Positions 1-15,000 of a DNA stretch of 64,000 nucleotides are shown here, piece by piece. Location of the stretch: the NCBI GenBank assembly GCA_964520045.1, contig CAZFMJ010000002.1, positions 28,424 to 92,423 on the forward strand, read 5' to 3'. Position 1 is the first letter of the stretch; every line of letters starts with the position of its first letter. The translations under genes were made by a program, and so were the position numbers. This DNA comes from CAZFMJ01 sp964520045. Lineage in GTDB: Bacteria > Elusimicrobiota > Elusimicrobia > Elusimicrobiales > CAZFMJ01. The notes under the pieces are model-generated. The model saw only the letters and a program-made list of their open reading frames with translations. It was not told the DNA's origin and made no database searches.

Positions 1-3000
1 CTTGAACCGGGGACCAATTACATCTCAGTGCGGTTATTCGACAATGCCGGCTCCACTGACAGTATCGCATCCGCATTTTATGTCAAAAAAGACACAGCCG
101 CGCCTGTTGTAAGGAATTTTCAGGAGGGAGACGATACATGGCAGAAATTCGGCGGTTCATTTTATAATGTTGATTTCATTGATTTCGGAGCCGGACTTGC
201 AGGTGCAAAATATTTCGCGTATACAGGTCCCGGCAAAACGGGAGATCCGAAAGCGGAAGTTGTTATACCCGGAGTAAACGGCTCAACTTTCACTGCAAAC
301 TGGGAAGTGGATTTCGGGCTTCTGGCGCAGGGCACAAATTATATTTCCGTAGAGGTTTATGATCTGCTCGGTTCCACGGTAGCTCAAAATGACGTTTTTT
401 ACGTGCTGAAGGACGAAATAGGGCCTGCAATCTCCAATTATCAGCAGGGGGGAGATGTTCAATGGCGCAATTCTTCCGGCACGGTTTACAGTCTGCTTTT
501 TGAGGATCTTAATTCCAAAGTGGCCACGATAGAATACAGGATAACAAATCAGAGCCAGAGCGCGGTGTACAAAGACTGGACGATAATTTCGAGCGATACA
601 GCCGGGTTTTCCTCCTATTCACAGGGCTGGCCTGTCGATTTCAGCGCCCTTTACAGCGGCGTCACTTCTTATGTTTCCGTGCGTTCATATGACAAGGCCG
701 GAAACATGTCCAAGATAGACAATGCCTTTTTTATATTAAAAGATACGTCCGCTCCTTCCATATCGCCTAATCCGCCGGATGCATATTACGGCCATTATTC
801 CACAGCCCCAGGAAATATATTCGATATGGATTTTTACGATGAGGGCGGGTCGAAATTAAGCTATCTGCAGTACAAAATTTCTACGGATACCGCGCAGGGG
901 GGAACCCTTGTCAAGGACTGGACAACTATAAAACTTAATGTCAGTGCCACTTTTTATAATGAAAATTGGGGGGTGGATTTCTATTCCCTTATGAAGGACC
1001 CTGCCACAAATTATGTGTCTGTCAGAGCTTATGATATAGCTGGAAGCTCAAAAGTTTATGAGGATGCATTCAGAATATTCAGGTCATCTTCTGCTACCCC
1101 AATGATAGCCCGAAAACAAGTTGACGATACGCAATGGTTTACAGTAAATACCGCTGTTTATGACATGGATTTTACAACGAATTCCGAGGTCTCTTTAAGC
1201 TCGTTCTCGGTTCAGGCCTGCGCTAATTCAGGACAGCAGAATGTTTTAATCGGCTGGACAACAGTGCAAATAAATCTAAATACAGGATATTATGCGGATG
1301 ATTGGTCATTGCCGGAAGAGTTCTTCAACGGCCTTAAAAGCGGGATAAACTATATTTCCCTGCGCGTTGATGATTCTTCAGCCCCTCCCAACTCCGCTGT
1401 TTTTCAGGACGTATTTATTGTAAAAAAAGACACCAGTCCTCCCGAGTTCCTGAAAAATCAGGCCGGCGACGATGTGTGGAGAAGCGCGGCCGGCACGGTT
1501 TACAACGTCGGTTTCAGGGATTTGGCTTCCGGCCTGACAACGGCGCAGTATACGATACGCTCAAGTCCGGATATGGGCGGGACTGTGCTTAAGAACTGGA
1601 CGAATCTTTTTACCTCCCAGTCGGGTTCTTCTACTTTCAGCGAAGCATGGCAGGCTGATTTTGATTCTTTGAGGCAGGGAAACACAAATTATATCTCCGT
1701 AAAGGCTTTTGATATAGCGGGATTAATGGATGTTTCAACCGACGTTTTTCATATCCGGATAGACACAACCCAGCCGCTTATCACGGATATGCAGGCAGAC
1801 GCTACGCATTATTTATCGGCAAACACGGGGTTATATAAAGTTTATTTTGAAGACCCCGGCGGAGGAGCGGGACTGGTAAAATTCCAGGTAAGAGCTTCAA
1901 CAACAGGCGTGTCGGAAGGGCAGTTTATAACGGACTGGACGGATGTGGTAAATCCTGTAAATCAGCAGGCATATAATCAGGACTGGCAGATGCCTTCGGA
2001 TTTTTGGGCGCAGCTCATGAGCGGCCCGACTAATTATATCTCTGTCCGCGTATTTGACAATGCCCTGCCGCAGAATTCCACTCATACATTGAACATATTC
2101 ACCGTGCGGAAGGATACGGCGCCGCCTTATTTGCAAAACAGCTTTATTCCCGATAATAATTGGCGGGAAACGGATCCCGGCGCTGTGTATAATGTGTATT
2201 TTCATGACCTTGAATCGATGGTTACCACAATCCAATATGCCGTTTATCCGTCTTCAAACATGGCAGGTTCGCCTATAAAAGGCTGGACGAATATAACCGC
2301 TTCAACGTTGACTTATCATTACACTGAAAATTGGGGGGTGGATTTTTCAATAATTCCAGAAGGCATAAGATATGTTTCGGCCCGGGTTTTTGACGGAGTG
2401 GGTTTGAGTTCTACATCGGCGGACGTGTTTTACGTCAAAAAAGATACCAGCGCTCCTGAAATCACAAACCGGCAGGCGGGAGACGGCAGTTGGCGCAATG
2501 GTCCCGGCGCGGCGTATAATGTGGATTTTAAGGATTTGGCTTCGGGGCTTACGACTATTCAGTATAAAGTCACCACGGGCAAAGCGGAGGGCGGACAACT
2601 GGTCAGGGATTGGACGGATATCACAGCTTCTCCTGCGGGGTTAAATTTATACGACGAAGACTGGCAGATTGATTTTTCCACCCTTACCGAGTCTGCTACA
2701 AATTATGTGAGCGCGCGGGCTTTTGATCTGACCGGAAAAACAAGCGCATATCAGGATGTTTTCTATGTGCTGAAGGATGTCACACTCCCGGGAATTTCCA
2801 ATCAGCAGACAGGCGACGATGCATGGCGTAATTCCTCGGGGACTGTCTATAAAGTCTATTTTAACGACGGCGGCGGCTCAAAGCTTAATAAATTTCAGGT
2901 GAAGATAACCTCGGGCCCAAGCGGAACGGGAACTCTGATTCTGGATTGGGCGGATTATGCCGTTAATATCGCCTCTAACGGATATGCGCAGGACTGGGCG

Positions 3001-6000
3001 CTAACAAGCCAGCAGTGGAGTCTTTTGCCGCAGGGCAGGTCATACGTTTCGGTCAGGGCGTATGACAACGCTTCAAATTACCAAAGTCTTTTAGGCGCTT
3101 TCTATATTCAGAAAGATACATCCCCGCCTTCAATTGAAAATCATCAGTCGGGAGATAATGTCTGGAGAAACTCCAATTTGACCGCCTATGATGTGCGTTT
3201 CGCCGATACAGGAGGTTCAAAACTTGCCAAATTTCAGGTGAAGCCTTCCACGAACCAGTCCGGCGCGCCGTACCTGACAGATTGGACGGACGCAGTTTTA
3301 AGCATAAACGCCACTTTTTATTCAATGCCGTGGAATCTGCCTGTATCTGTCTGGGACGGCCTTCAGCCTTCAGCTTCTAATTTTATCTCGGTCAGAGTGT
3401 TTGATAATGCGGGCTCCTCGTATGCTATTGCCAATGCCTTTTTTGTGCTGAAAGACACATCAGCTCCCCGAATCAGCAATGCCCAATCCGGGGACAACAC
3501 CTGGCGTAAATCAAATAACGGCGCTTATAAAGTATATTTTTCAGACACCGGCGGCTCTCTTCTTTCCAGATTTCAGGCGCGGGTTTCCACAATTGCTTAT
3601 GGAGCAGAGCCGTTTTTATTCGATTGGTCGGATATTCAGACTTCAATAAGTTCCGTAAATTATTCAAATGACTGGCAGTTTCTTTCCGGGCAATGGCCGA
3701 TGTTTGCTCCTGGAACCAATTACATAAGCGTGCGCGTTTATGACAACAGCCAGAGTACCGATACGCTTGATAATGCTTTTTATGTGCTTAAAGACACTCA
3801 AAACCCCTCTGCCGGCGCATTGGCTTCTCCTTATTCCAACAGTTTGAATTTTAATATAGCTTATTCATCTTCCGACGCCGGAGATTCGGGCGTGGAATAT
3901 GTGAAGCTTTACTATGCCTATAACACAGTTTCCCCATATTCATGGGGTCAGTTTGGTTCAACATTCAATTCCAGTCCGATTGCATTCACAGCTTCGCAGT
4001 CCGGAACGGCGGGATTTAAAATAATCGCGTACGACAGGGCGGGCAATCAGGATGAAACAGCTCCTCCGTCTCTTGACACGGCTCCCGAGTCCGTCACTGT
4101 GGTCGATTTATCGGCGCCTCAAATATCGACAAATACCCAGTCCGGCGATTCGATCTGGCGCAATTCTTCCGGCACTGTTTATAATGCTAATTTCACGGCG
4201 GTGGGCGGTTCCATGCTTGATACGGCCCAGTACAGGGTAACATCCGATTCGGCTGGAACGGCCGTCATAAAAGATTGGACAAATATTTCCACCGGCATAA
4301 ATTCAGCCAATTATGATACAGACTGGTCCGTTGATTTCGCTTCACTTAAATCCAGCTACAATTATGTCTCGGCAAGAGCATGGAATCTGGCAGGCACTAC
4401 CGTTACGGAGACGGGATTGTTTTATGTCAAAAAAGACACACAGGCGCCGGTTTTTGAAAACAACGAGTACGGGGGAGTTAATATATGGCGCAATGCCGAT
4501 GCAGGGGCGACATATGATGTTTATTTTGCCGATAATCTATCTTTGCTTTCAAAAGTTCAGTATTCGGCGTCTTCTGCGGCCTTTTCAGCTTCCGGCGGCG
4601 TCATGGGCTGGACGGATATCCAAACATCCATTTCTTCATCATCGTATAACGTCCCGTGGTCTGTTCTATTTAATCCGCTTTTGCCCGACGTTACAAACTA
4701 TGTGTCTGTGCGCGCTTTTGATATCGCGGGGAATATCGCGGTAAGCGCGGATGTTTTTTATGTGCTTAAAGACACTGTAACTCCTGAAATACAGGGAACT
4801 CAGAGCGGAGATAATCAATGGCAATCGGTTTACGGCAAAACATATGATGTTGATTTCGCCGACTCAGGAGGCTCTTTATTGGATACTGCCCAGTATACTG
4901 CTTATACTTCCACCGGCCGCGTAAGCGGCTTAAAGGTGAACTGGACAAACATATCCTCTAATATTTCATCAACCAACTATAAAATCGACTGGGCGATAGG
5001 CTCCGGCCAATGGGCGCTTCTGGCGGAAGCCACAAATTACATTTCCGTACGTGTCTGGGACAGGGCCGGAAGCACAACAACGGCAGATGACAGGTTTTAT
5101 ATATTAAAGGATGCCTCCGGTCCGCAAATACTTAAAAACCAATCCGGCGACAATATATGGCGCAGTGTAAATAATGGGGCGTACAGTGCAGGGTTTGAAG
5201 ATAATCTTTCCGGCCTTTCAAAATTCGAAGTGCAGGCAACTACAGGCGGCGCGGGCGCGGCTGTGATAAGAGACTGGACATTCGCGCAGAATTTAAGCGG
5301 CAAATCATATAGCACTCCGTGGAACCTTCCCCAGATAGTATTTGATTCCATGGTTGAAGGAATAAATTATGTGTCCGTGCGGGCTTATGACCCGGTGGTT
5401 AATGTATCTACTGAGACGGATGCATTTTATGTTAAAAAGGACACAACCGGTCCCGACATAACAGATTCGCAGGATGATGACAATACATGGCGGAAAGATA
5501 ATGCGGCAGCGTATAAAATCTATTTTTCGGATAATATTTCACTTATTTCCAAATTTCAGCTGAAAGCCAGCACGGGAGCCTGGCATACGGGTTCGCAGTC
5601 TTTTGACTGGAGCGATGCCGTCACCGGCATTAATTCTGCTTCTTACACGCAGGACTGGCAGATACCCGCTGATTTATGGACATTGCTTGCTCCCGGCACA
5701 AATTACATCTCTGTGAGCGCTTTTGATATTGCAGGCGCGAGTTCAACAAAAACGGATGCTTTTTATATGCTTAAGGATACCGTGGCGCCGTCCGCGGTAA
5801 CGGGTCTTTCCGCCGGCACGGGAAACGAGGGGGAAATAACGCTTTCATGGACGGCTCCGGGCGACAATGAAAATTCAGGCGGAAAGATAACTTCTTATAT
5901 GGTTAAAATATCTTCCGCGGGCGCGATAAACAGCGGAAATTTTGATTCTGCGCAAACCTATGCGCAGAATTGGACAATATCAAATCCTGGTGAATCTCAA

Positions 6001-9000
6001 AATACAACGATTACAGGGCTTAATGCCGGCGTTCAGTATTGGGTCGCGGTAAAGTCAATTGATAAAGCAGGCAATGTTTCCATAATTTCAAATGCGCCTT
6101 CTGCTGTCTCAGGGGCGGATACCACTCTTCCCGGCCAGATCGCCGATTTGGCGGCTCAAACAGGAGCTTTTGAAGGACAAATAAACCTTTCATGGACGGC
6201 GCCCGGAGACAATGGAGTGTCCGTCGGAACCTGCACAGCCTATCTTGTCCGCTACCGCACTGATCAGGCAATAACCAGCACCGCGTTATGGGAATCTCCT
6301 CAAACGCAGGTTTTGTCCCAGTCATGGCAGCCATTGGGAGCCGGCGGTCAGGAAAACAGGACAATAGACGGCCTTGACCCGGGAACGACATATTATTGGG
6401 CGGTGCGCGGACGGGATGAGGTGCCGTGGGCGGGGGCTCTTTCCAACAGCCCGTCCGCAATGGCGCAAAAAGCGGGAGCGGTGGGGGGGGTATTGCAATA
6501 CGGCGTAGGCGCCGGAAATGTGCCTTACTGGCGCAAGTGGACGCCCCCTAATTTTGAAACCGGTCAGACAGGCATCGCCACAAATGCTTCAGGCAGTTCG
6601 ATTGTAAGGCATGTCATAGCGCGCGCCGGCGTTTCAAGAAACGAAAAAATGGCCGGAGTACTTTCAAGCGACGGGGTCCTTCAGATACAAAGATATAACG
6701 GGAATGCAAACAACTGGACAAATGAATGGAGCACGACCACCATAGGCGCGTCAAATTCGGCATACAGGGGATTTGATATCGCTTATGAGCAAAATTCAGG
6801 AAGGGCAATGGTATTATATCAGGGTGTTTCCGCGGGAGAACTTTATTACAATATTTACGACGGCAGTTCATGGACGGGCGCTGTTTCATTGACCACCGGC
6901 GCGGCGGCCGCCGCGATATGGATACGTCTGGAACCTAAGAAAAATTCAAATGAATTAATGGCGGTTATGGCAAAATCGGGCAATACGCTTTATGCCGTCA
7001 GGTGGAGCTCAATTTCATGGCGGGACGGCATTCAGCTGACGGCCGGCCTGGGCGGCACCGTAAAACAGAATTTTGACGCGGCGTGGGAAACCTCGGGAGG
7101 AGAGTGCATGGTGTCATATTTCGGAGGAACCACGGGGAGAGCTGATACTCAAATCTGGAACGGGTTGTCATGGTATACGCCCGGCACGAATTTCGCTTTT
7201 ACCGGCGGAGATAGAACGGCGCAATGGATAAAACTTGCCGCCGATCCGGGTTCGGATAAAATAGGCGCCGCGGCGGTAGACAGCGGTAATGACTGGAACT
7301 CGTCGATATGGGACGGTTCGCAGTGGGCATATCAGGCCGCTGAAAACGGCACTGTCGGGAATATCAATAACCAGGCGCGTTCGATAGACGCAATTTGGGA
7401 AAGCCAGTCGGGGAAATTTATGGTCGTGTCGGCGCACTCAAGTTCTTACGGCGTACTTTTTTCCACCTGGGCCAACGGAGTGTGGGGAACGACTCTTGCC
7501 GCGGCGCAGACCATCGGGGCATGGAGCAATACGGTAAATGGATTGCAGCTTGAATCCGATCCGAATACAAATTCCATACTGCTTACGGGATTTTCGGCAT
7601 CCAATGATTTGCGTTCCGCGGCATGGAACGGCGGTTCGTGGTCTATAATTGAAAATCCTCATACCGCAAACATTTCCGCCAACGGATATATGCCTTTTAT
7701 GCTGGCGTTTCACCGTCATGATGCAAGTCCGCCTACTGTCGCTGATGATCAATCGGGCGATGATTCATGGAGAAATTCCAATGCCGGTTTGTACGACATA
7801 AACATAAATGATGCCGGCGGTTCGGGGATAAAAGAGATACAGGCTAAAGCCTGCTCCGGTCCCAATCAGACAGGGACTATAGTAGACTGGTCGATGCAGG
7901 TGGCTACTTCCGGAGTCAATAGTTATACGGATAACTGGATGCTTGCCTTAAGCACCTGGAATGCCCTGCAGGAAGGGATGAATTATATAAGCGTCAGGGC
8001 AAAAGACGGGGCCGGGAATATAACAGCCGGTCCCAAAATAGACGCTTTTTATGTAAAAAAGGATACGACGTCTCCTTCCATTCCAGGCCTTGTTTTACCT
8101 GCTGATCTTGCTTCTGTAAACACGCTTACTCCGTATTTTGACTGGCTTAATTCAACTGAAACTATTTCCGGCCTCGCAAATTATTCGGTACAGGTTTCAA
8201 CTTCGCAGGATTTTGCCGCTCTTGCCTATTCAGCAAATCCGGCTGTTTCAGAATCTACCGCAGCTGCGCTAATAAGCCAAAAATACTGGTGGCGTGCGCA
8301 GGCCAAGGATAATGCTGATAATTTTTCTTCCTTCAGTTCCACTTATGCGGTTTTTGTGGATACAGTTATTCCATTGGTCCAAAATCCTGTCGCCGGAGAC
8401 AATGCGTGGCGTTCTTTAAATCCCGGCGGAGTGTATCGTGCCGATTTCACGGATTCCGGAAGTTCAGAGCTTTTTTCCGCTGAATATTCCATATATTCCT
8501 CAACGGGCAGGACGGGCAATCAAATAGTTTCTTTCGGAGACGGGCTTATAGCGGGCAATGTCAATTCAAATTCATACGCCGATTTGTGGCCGATATCGGC
8601 GGAAAACTGGGCATTGCTCCAAAACGGCACAAATTATATTTCATTGCGGGCCGCCGACAATGCCGGTAACTCCCAAATTCTGGAAGACGCGTTTTATATC
8701 AGAAAGGATGTTTCGGCTCCCGGATATACGAACAATCAGCAGGGGGATGATATTTGGCGCAATGCCGCCGGCGCGGTTTATAAACTTTATTTTTCCGATA
8801 CCGGCGGCTCAATGCTTTCAAAATTTAAGGTTAAAATAACTTCGGGACCTTTAGGAACAGGAACGATTATTTCAGACTGGACCGATAAAATAACCGAAAT
8901 AAATTCGGATTCATATAATTCAGATTGGGATATAGGGGTTTCCACATGGAATCTTATGCCTGAAGGAACGAGTTATGTGTCCGCAATGGCTTATGACTGG

Positions 9001-12000
9001 GCGGGCAATACCGCAACGGTTTTGGGCGCATTTTATGTGAGGAAGGATACAACTGCGCCGTCACTGCCGCAATTGCTGTCTCCCGCTGACGCTAAAATTT
9101 TAAGCGTTTCAAATCCGTTTTTTGACTGGCAGGATTCCACCGATACAAAATCAGGCGTTTACAATTATTCAATATCAATAGCCACTTCCGCGGATTTTGC
9201 GGTTCTGGTTTCAAGCGCCGATTACGCGGTGTCTCAATTCACGGCTTCAAATCTAGGTTCGGCGCTTTATTACTGGAAAGTAAAGGCCAAAGATAACGCG
9301 GGCAATTTCTCAGATTTCACTTCTACTTTCAGCGTGCGCATAGATACCGCTCTTCCTGTAATACAGAATTTTCAATCGGGCGACAATAACTGGCGCAGGG
9401 CCGATCCGGGCAGAATATTTAATGTTGATTTCAAAGACCCAGCAGGAGGTTCTATGCTGGATACAATTGAGTATGCTGTATTCACCGGTCCGAATCAGAC
9501 CGGGGATAATCCAATATATTGGGCAATCATATCGTCAGGCAATCCTGTTGAATCATATACCGATAATTGGGGGGTTAATTTCAGCCTTCTTGCCTCAGGC
9601 ACAAATTATATATCCGCGCGGGTCTGGGATATAGCAGGAAGCACTGCGGCTCAAAATGATGTGTTTTATGTGAGGAAGGATGATATCCCTCCGTCGGTAA
9701 ATGACAATCAGTCTGGAGACGATGCGTGGCGAAGCTCGTCTGGAACAGTTTATAAGGTGTATTTTTCAGATACAGGCGGTTCAAAGCTTTCAAAATTTCA
9801 GGTAAAAATAACCACAGGCCCCGGAGAAACAGGCAGTTTGGTTTCAGATTGGGCAGACAGGGTAACAGGAATAAATTCTAACTCTTACAACACGGACTGG
9901 GAGCTCGGAAATACTTTATGGAATCTGCTTAAGCCCGCGACCAATTACATATCCGTCATGGTTTATGATACGGCGGGGAGCACTTATACCAGACTAGACG
10001 CATTTTATGTGCTCAAAGACACGGTGCCGCCGTCCATAAATGACCAGCAGGACGGAGACGACTCATGGCGGAATTCTTCCGGCGCTGTTTATGACGTCAG
10101 ATTTAATGACTCAGGCGGCTCAGGACTTTCATATTTCCAGATAAAAGTCACTACGGGGCAAAATGAAACAGGCGCGGTTATTGCCGGCTGGACAACAATT
10201 ATTTCTGCGATAAACGCCACTTATTATGTTTTGCCCTGGTCTGTGCCGGAAAATGTTTTCAACGCAATGCAAAGCGGCAAAAATTATGTGTCAGTGCGTG
10301 TTTATGACGAGGCGGGGCTTTCAGATCTGAAACAAGATGCGTTTTATGTGAAAAAATCAACTATCTCGCCGAGAATAATCAACAGGCAGTCGGGAGATAG
10401 CAGTTGGAGGAGGGAATCAGGGACTGTTTATAACGTGGATTTTGAAGATGACGGCGCTTCAGGCCTTCATACGGCGCAGTACAAAATAATTACCGCGTCA
10501 GGCGCGCTTGCAAAAGACTGGTGGAACATAGCTTTTATAAATGCGCCTTCTTATGTTACCGACTGGCCGGTTGATTTCAGCGCCGTCGTTGAAAACACAA
10601 CCAATTATATCTCGGCGCGCGCATGGGATATAGCGGGCGCAACCAGTACGCTCAGCAATGCATTTTATATCCTTAAGGATGTTACAGCTCCTACGATATT
10701 CCGCGACAACCAGCCGCAGGCAGATTCCTGGCGCAATGCAAACACGGGCATGTATGACGTCGATTTCAATGATTCAGGCGGCTCAAAGCTTTCCTATTTT
10801 CAGTTGAAAGTCACCACGGGCGCTAATCAGACGGGCGCGGTTATCTCTGATTGGGCAGTACGGCAAAGCAACATAAGTTCCAATTCATATATTACTGACT
10901 GGTCGCTGGAGACAAGCACTTTTAACGCCATGCAGGAAGGCCGCAATTATGTGTCGGCAAGGGTTTTTGATAACGCCGGAAACCAGACATCGCTTAATGA
11001 TGTGTTTTATGTAAGAAAAGACACCACGGCTCCGTCCGTGCCCGGCCAGACTGTTCCCGCGGATAAATCAACGGCAAAAACTTTAGCAGTCTTTTTCGAC
11101 TGGCCGGATTCTTCGGATGCGCCTTCAGGGTCGGGAATATACGGTTATGAAACAGTGATATCCACGCTTGAAAGCATGGGGATTACCGCTTCCAGCGCTG
11201 TAACCGTATCTTCGCAGTTTAATGCTTCGCTTTCAATGTCGGCGACGCATTACTGGCGCGTTAGGGCAAAAGACAATGCGGACAATTTTTCACAATGGTC
11301 TTCAACCTTCAGCGTGCTGGTAGATACGGTAGCGCCTTTGATTGCGAATTATCAGACAGCTCCGCCTTCATGGATAAAAACAGATGCCGGCGCCGTGTAT
11401 AACGTTGATTTTGCCGATCCGCTGTCAAAACTTCATACAGTTCAATATTCGGTCTGGACGGGACCGGTTCAGACAGGCACAAATACCGTTGCATGGGCAA
11501 TAATATCATCGGGTTCAGCCGCGGCTTTTTACGACGCGGATTGGAGCGTTAATTTCAGCCTCCTTGAGCCGGGAACAAATTATATATCAGTGCGGGCATG
11601 GGATTTGGCAGGAAGCACCGCGGTCGTTTATGATGCATTCAAAGTTCTCAAAGACACTTTTGCTCCTTCGATAATAAATAATGAGGCAGGGGGCGACAAT
11701 ATATGGCGCAGCGCAAATCCCGGCGCTGTTTATGAAGTTTATTTCAGGGATAATTTATCAGGTCTGGCCACTGCCCAGTATACTGTTAATTCAGCGGCCG
11801 GTTTTGCCGGAACTGAATTGGTGCCATGGAAAGATTTTGCCGTGGGAATAAATTCGGCGGAATACAACAGCCAATGGGGATTTACCGGCGGAGACTGGGA
11901 TCTTATACCGCAGGGAACAAGTTATGTCTCGGTGCGCATTATCGACAGACTCGGCCAGTATACCACCGGACAGGATATGCTCTATATACGGAAAGACACT

Positions 12001-15000
12001 GCCCAGCCTCAGGCGGCGGGATACCCCGTTTATATACCGCTTGCCCGAATGCAGTCCGATGTTTCCGCCATAGCCGTTAGCTTTTCGGATGAAGGAGGCT
12101 CGCTTTTAAGCCATTCCAGCTATACCGCATGGAGCCAGGCCGGCAGGACAGGAGGCAAAATAATAGACTGGACGAATATAACTTCCGGCATTTCTTCAGC
12201 TTCTTACAGCATCCCATGGCCGGTGAATTTCAGCGCTCTTCCTAATTTCGCGACATCATATATCTCCGCCGCTATATACGATAATTCGGGAAATCAGCGC
12301 ATAGAAAACGATGTCGCGGTCATATATAAAGATGCCTCGGGCCCGCAGATAACCAACAGCCAGAGCGGGGATGATGTCTGGAGAAGCACCAATACAGGCG
12401 CATATAAGGTGCGGTTTCAGTCGCAGTCAGGTTCCAATCTCGACAAATTCATGGCGCGGGCATCTACATCTGCGTCTGGAGGCGTTTTTAATCCCGATTG
12501 GACTGATGCGGTTGCCAATATAGGCGCATTGAGTTATACCGCGGACTGGCCGCTTCCATATTCCGCGTTTTCAGTCATGGAGCCGGGAAAGAATTATATT
12601 TCAATGCAGGTTTTTGATCTTGTCCCAAGTTCGTCTATATTGCAAAACGGTTTTTATGTGCTCAAAGATACAGTGCCGGCGCGTATTGTCGACAGCCAGA
12701 ATGAAGATGCGCAATGGCATTCATCAAGCGGTACGGTGTACAGCGTAAATTTTTATGATGAACTTTCCGGCCTTGCTACAATACAGTACCGTATCACTGC
12801 TGAATCCGGCCAGAATGGCCAGGAAATAACAGGCTGGACCAATATAGCCCAGCCGCCTGTAAACCAGCCGTCTTATACGGCAGGCTGGGAGGTGAATTTC
12901 GCGGGACTTAAGGAATCTGTTACAAACTATGTGTCGGTCCGGGCTTGCGATACTTTACTGCAATGGACTACTACAAATGATGTTTTCTATGTGCTCAAAG
13001 ACACGACTCCGCCTTCAAGTGTTTCGCTGTCTTCTCCTGACGACGGCGCTTTTTATAATACTCAGTCAGTCAGCCTTGACTGGCAGGATTCTTCCGACAC
13101 ACGCTCCGGAGTGACGGAATACGAAATGCATATTTCAACAAAATCAGATTTTTCAACGGTTTCATACAGTTCTAATCCGGTTGTTTCATCGGTTTCGGCG
13201 GACAGTCTTATTGAAGGCCTGCATTACTGGCGGTTAAGGGCAATTGATAATGCAGACAATTATTCATCATGGAGTGCGACGCGGTCCTTTTACGTCGATA
13301 CCTCCAGTCCCGTTATCTCGGTTTATCAGCAAACGCCTACTCAGTGGTATCTTGCGGATCCGGGCGCCGTTTTTGATGTGGATTTTGCGGATTTGGCTAC
13401 CGGGCTTACCACGGCTGAATACAGAATTTCGTCAGGCCCGGCGGGGGCGGGACTTATAAAAGATTGGACATTCATCGGGACATGGCCGTCCGGAACAGCG
13501 GATTATACGGGTTTGTGGTCTGTGGATTTTTCAACTATGATCGGCGGAAACAATTATATTTCAGTGAGGGCGTTTGACAGGGTCGGCCTTTCCTCTGCGG
13601 TCGTAGACGCTTTTATAGTGCGCAAGGACACCGGCGGTCCTGAAATAATTGATATGCAGGATGATGATGAGTGGCGCAATGTAAGCGGAACGGCTTATAA
13701 CGTGGATTTCAGGGACTTAAATGCGGGCCTTGCCACGGCTCAGTATAAGATTACTCTTTCTCCGGCAGGCGAGGGAACGGTTAAAAAGGACTGGTACAAC
13801 ATATTCGCTTCACCGGGAATATCCCTGCATGATGAAAATTGGACGGTTGATTTTTTCTCTCTTGAGGAGGCCGCAACCAATTATGTTTCAGTCAGGGTTT
13901 ATGACGTGCTTGGGAGTTCGTCGGTCAAATACGACGCATTCAAAGTGTTTAAGGACGTGACAAATCCTTCCGTAGTGAATAATCAGTCTGAAGATAATGC
14001 GTGGCACAATTTAGATCCGGGAGCCGTTTATAACGTAAGATTTGCCGATTCGGGAGGCTCAAAGCTTAATAAGGCGCAGTATATGGTGTCATCTTCTTCT
14101 CTTACTCCTTCCGGCGACGTAAAGTCATGGACGGACATAGCGTCAGGAATAGGTTCAGACAGCTACTCTGATTTATGGGGCGTGGATTTTTCAACTCTGC
14201 CCGAAGGCGTAAATTATGTTTCTGCAAAGGCTTTGGATTTCGCGGGCAATCCGGCTCAGGAAAATAATGTGTTTTTTGTAAATAAAGACACCACTCCTCC
14301 CCATATAACGGATAATCAGGGCGGCGATGATACATGGCGCAGTTTAAATAACGGCGCGTATAATGTGAGTTTTGCCGATTCGGGAGGCTCTCTTTTAAGC
14401 AGATTCCAGATAAAAGCTACAAGCGGTCCCGCCGGAACAGGCACTGTTTTCTTCGATTGGAGCGATGATAAGACGGGAATAAGTTCAACTTCCTATGGCC
14501 CGGGCTGGTCGTTTAGTCAGGAGACATGGGATATGCTTCCCTCCGGAACAAGCTATATTTCAATAATGGTTTATGACAATGCGGGCTCTACAGATATAGT
14601 CTACGGCTCTTTTTATGTGCGCAAGGACACAAACACTCTATCGGTAAACGGATGGCAGCCTGCCGGCTGGGACGGAGTATGGAGAAGTTCTAATACCGGT
14701 TCATATATGGCGGATGCGTCCGCGCAGGGCGGCGCTTTGCTTGATAGAATACAGGTCAGGGCAAGCACGATGCCGGGCAACTCAGGGCCGTTTTTAATCG
14801 ACTGGACCGATTCCGTATCAGGCATAAATTCTTCCGCGTATTCGGCATATTGGAGTCTGCCGTGGCAGGTGTTTGACGCTCTGTTATCCGGCGCTTCCAA
14901 TTATTTGTCCGTAAAAGTTGTCAATCAGGCTCAGGGGTTTGTTGTTCAGGCGGATGCGTTTATAGTCAGAAAGGACAGCGCGGCTCCGTTCATCGACAAT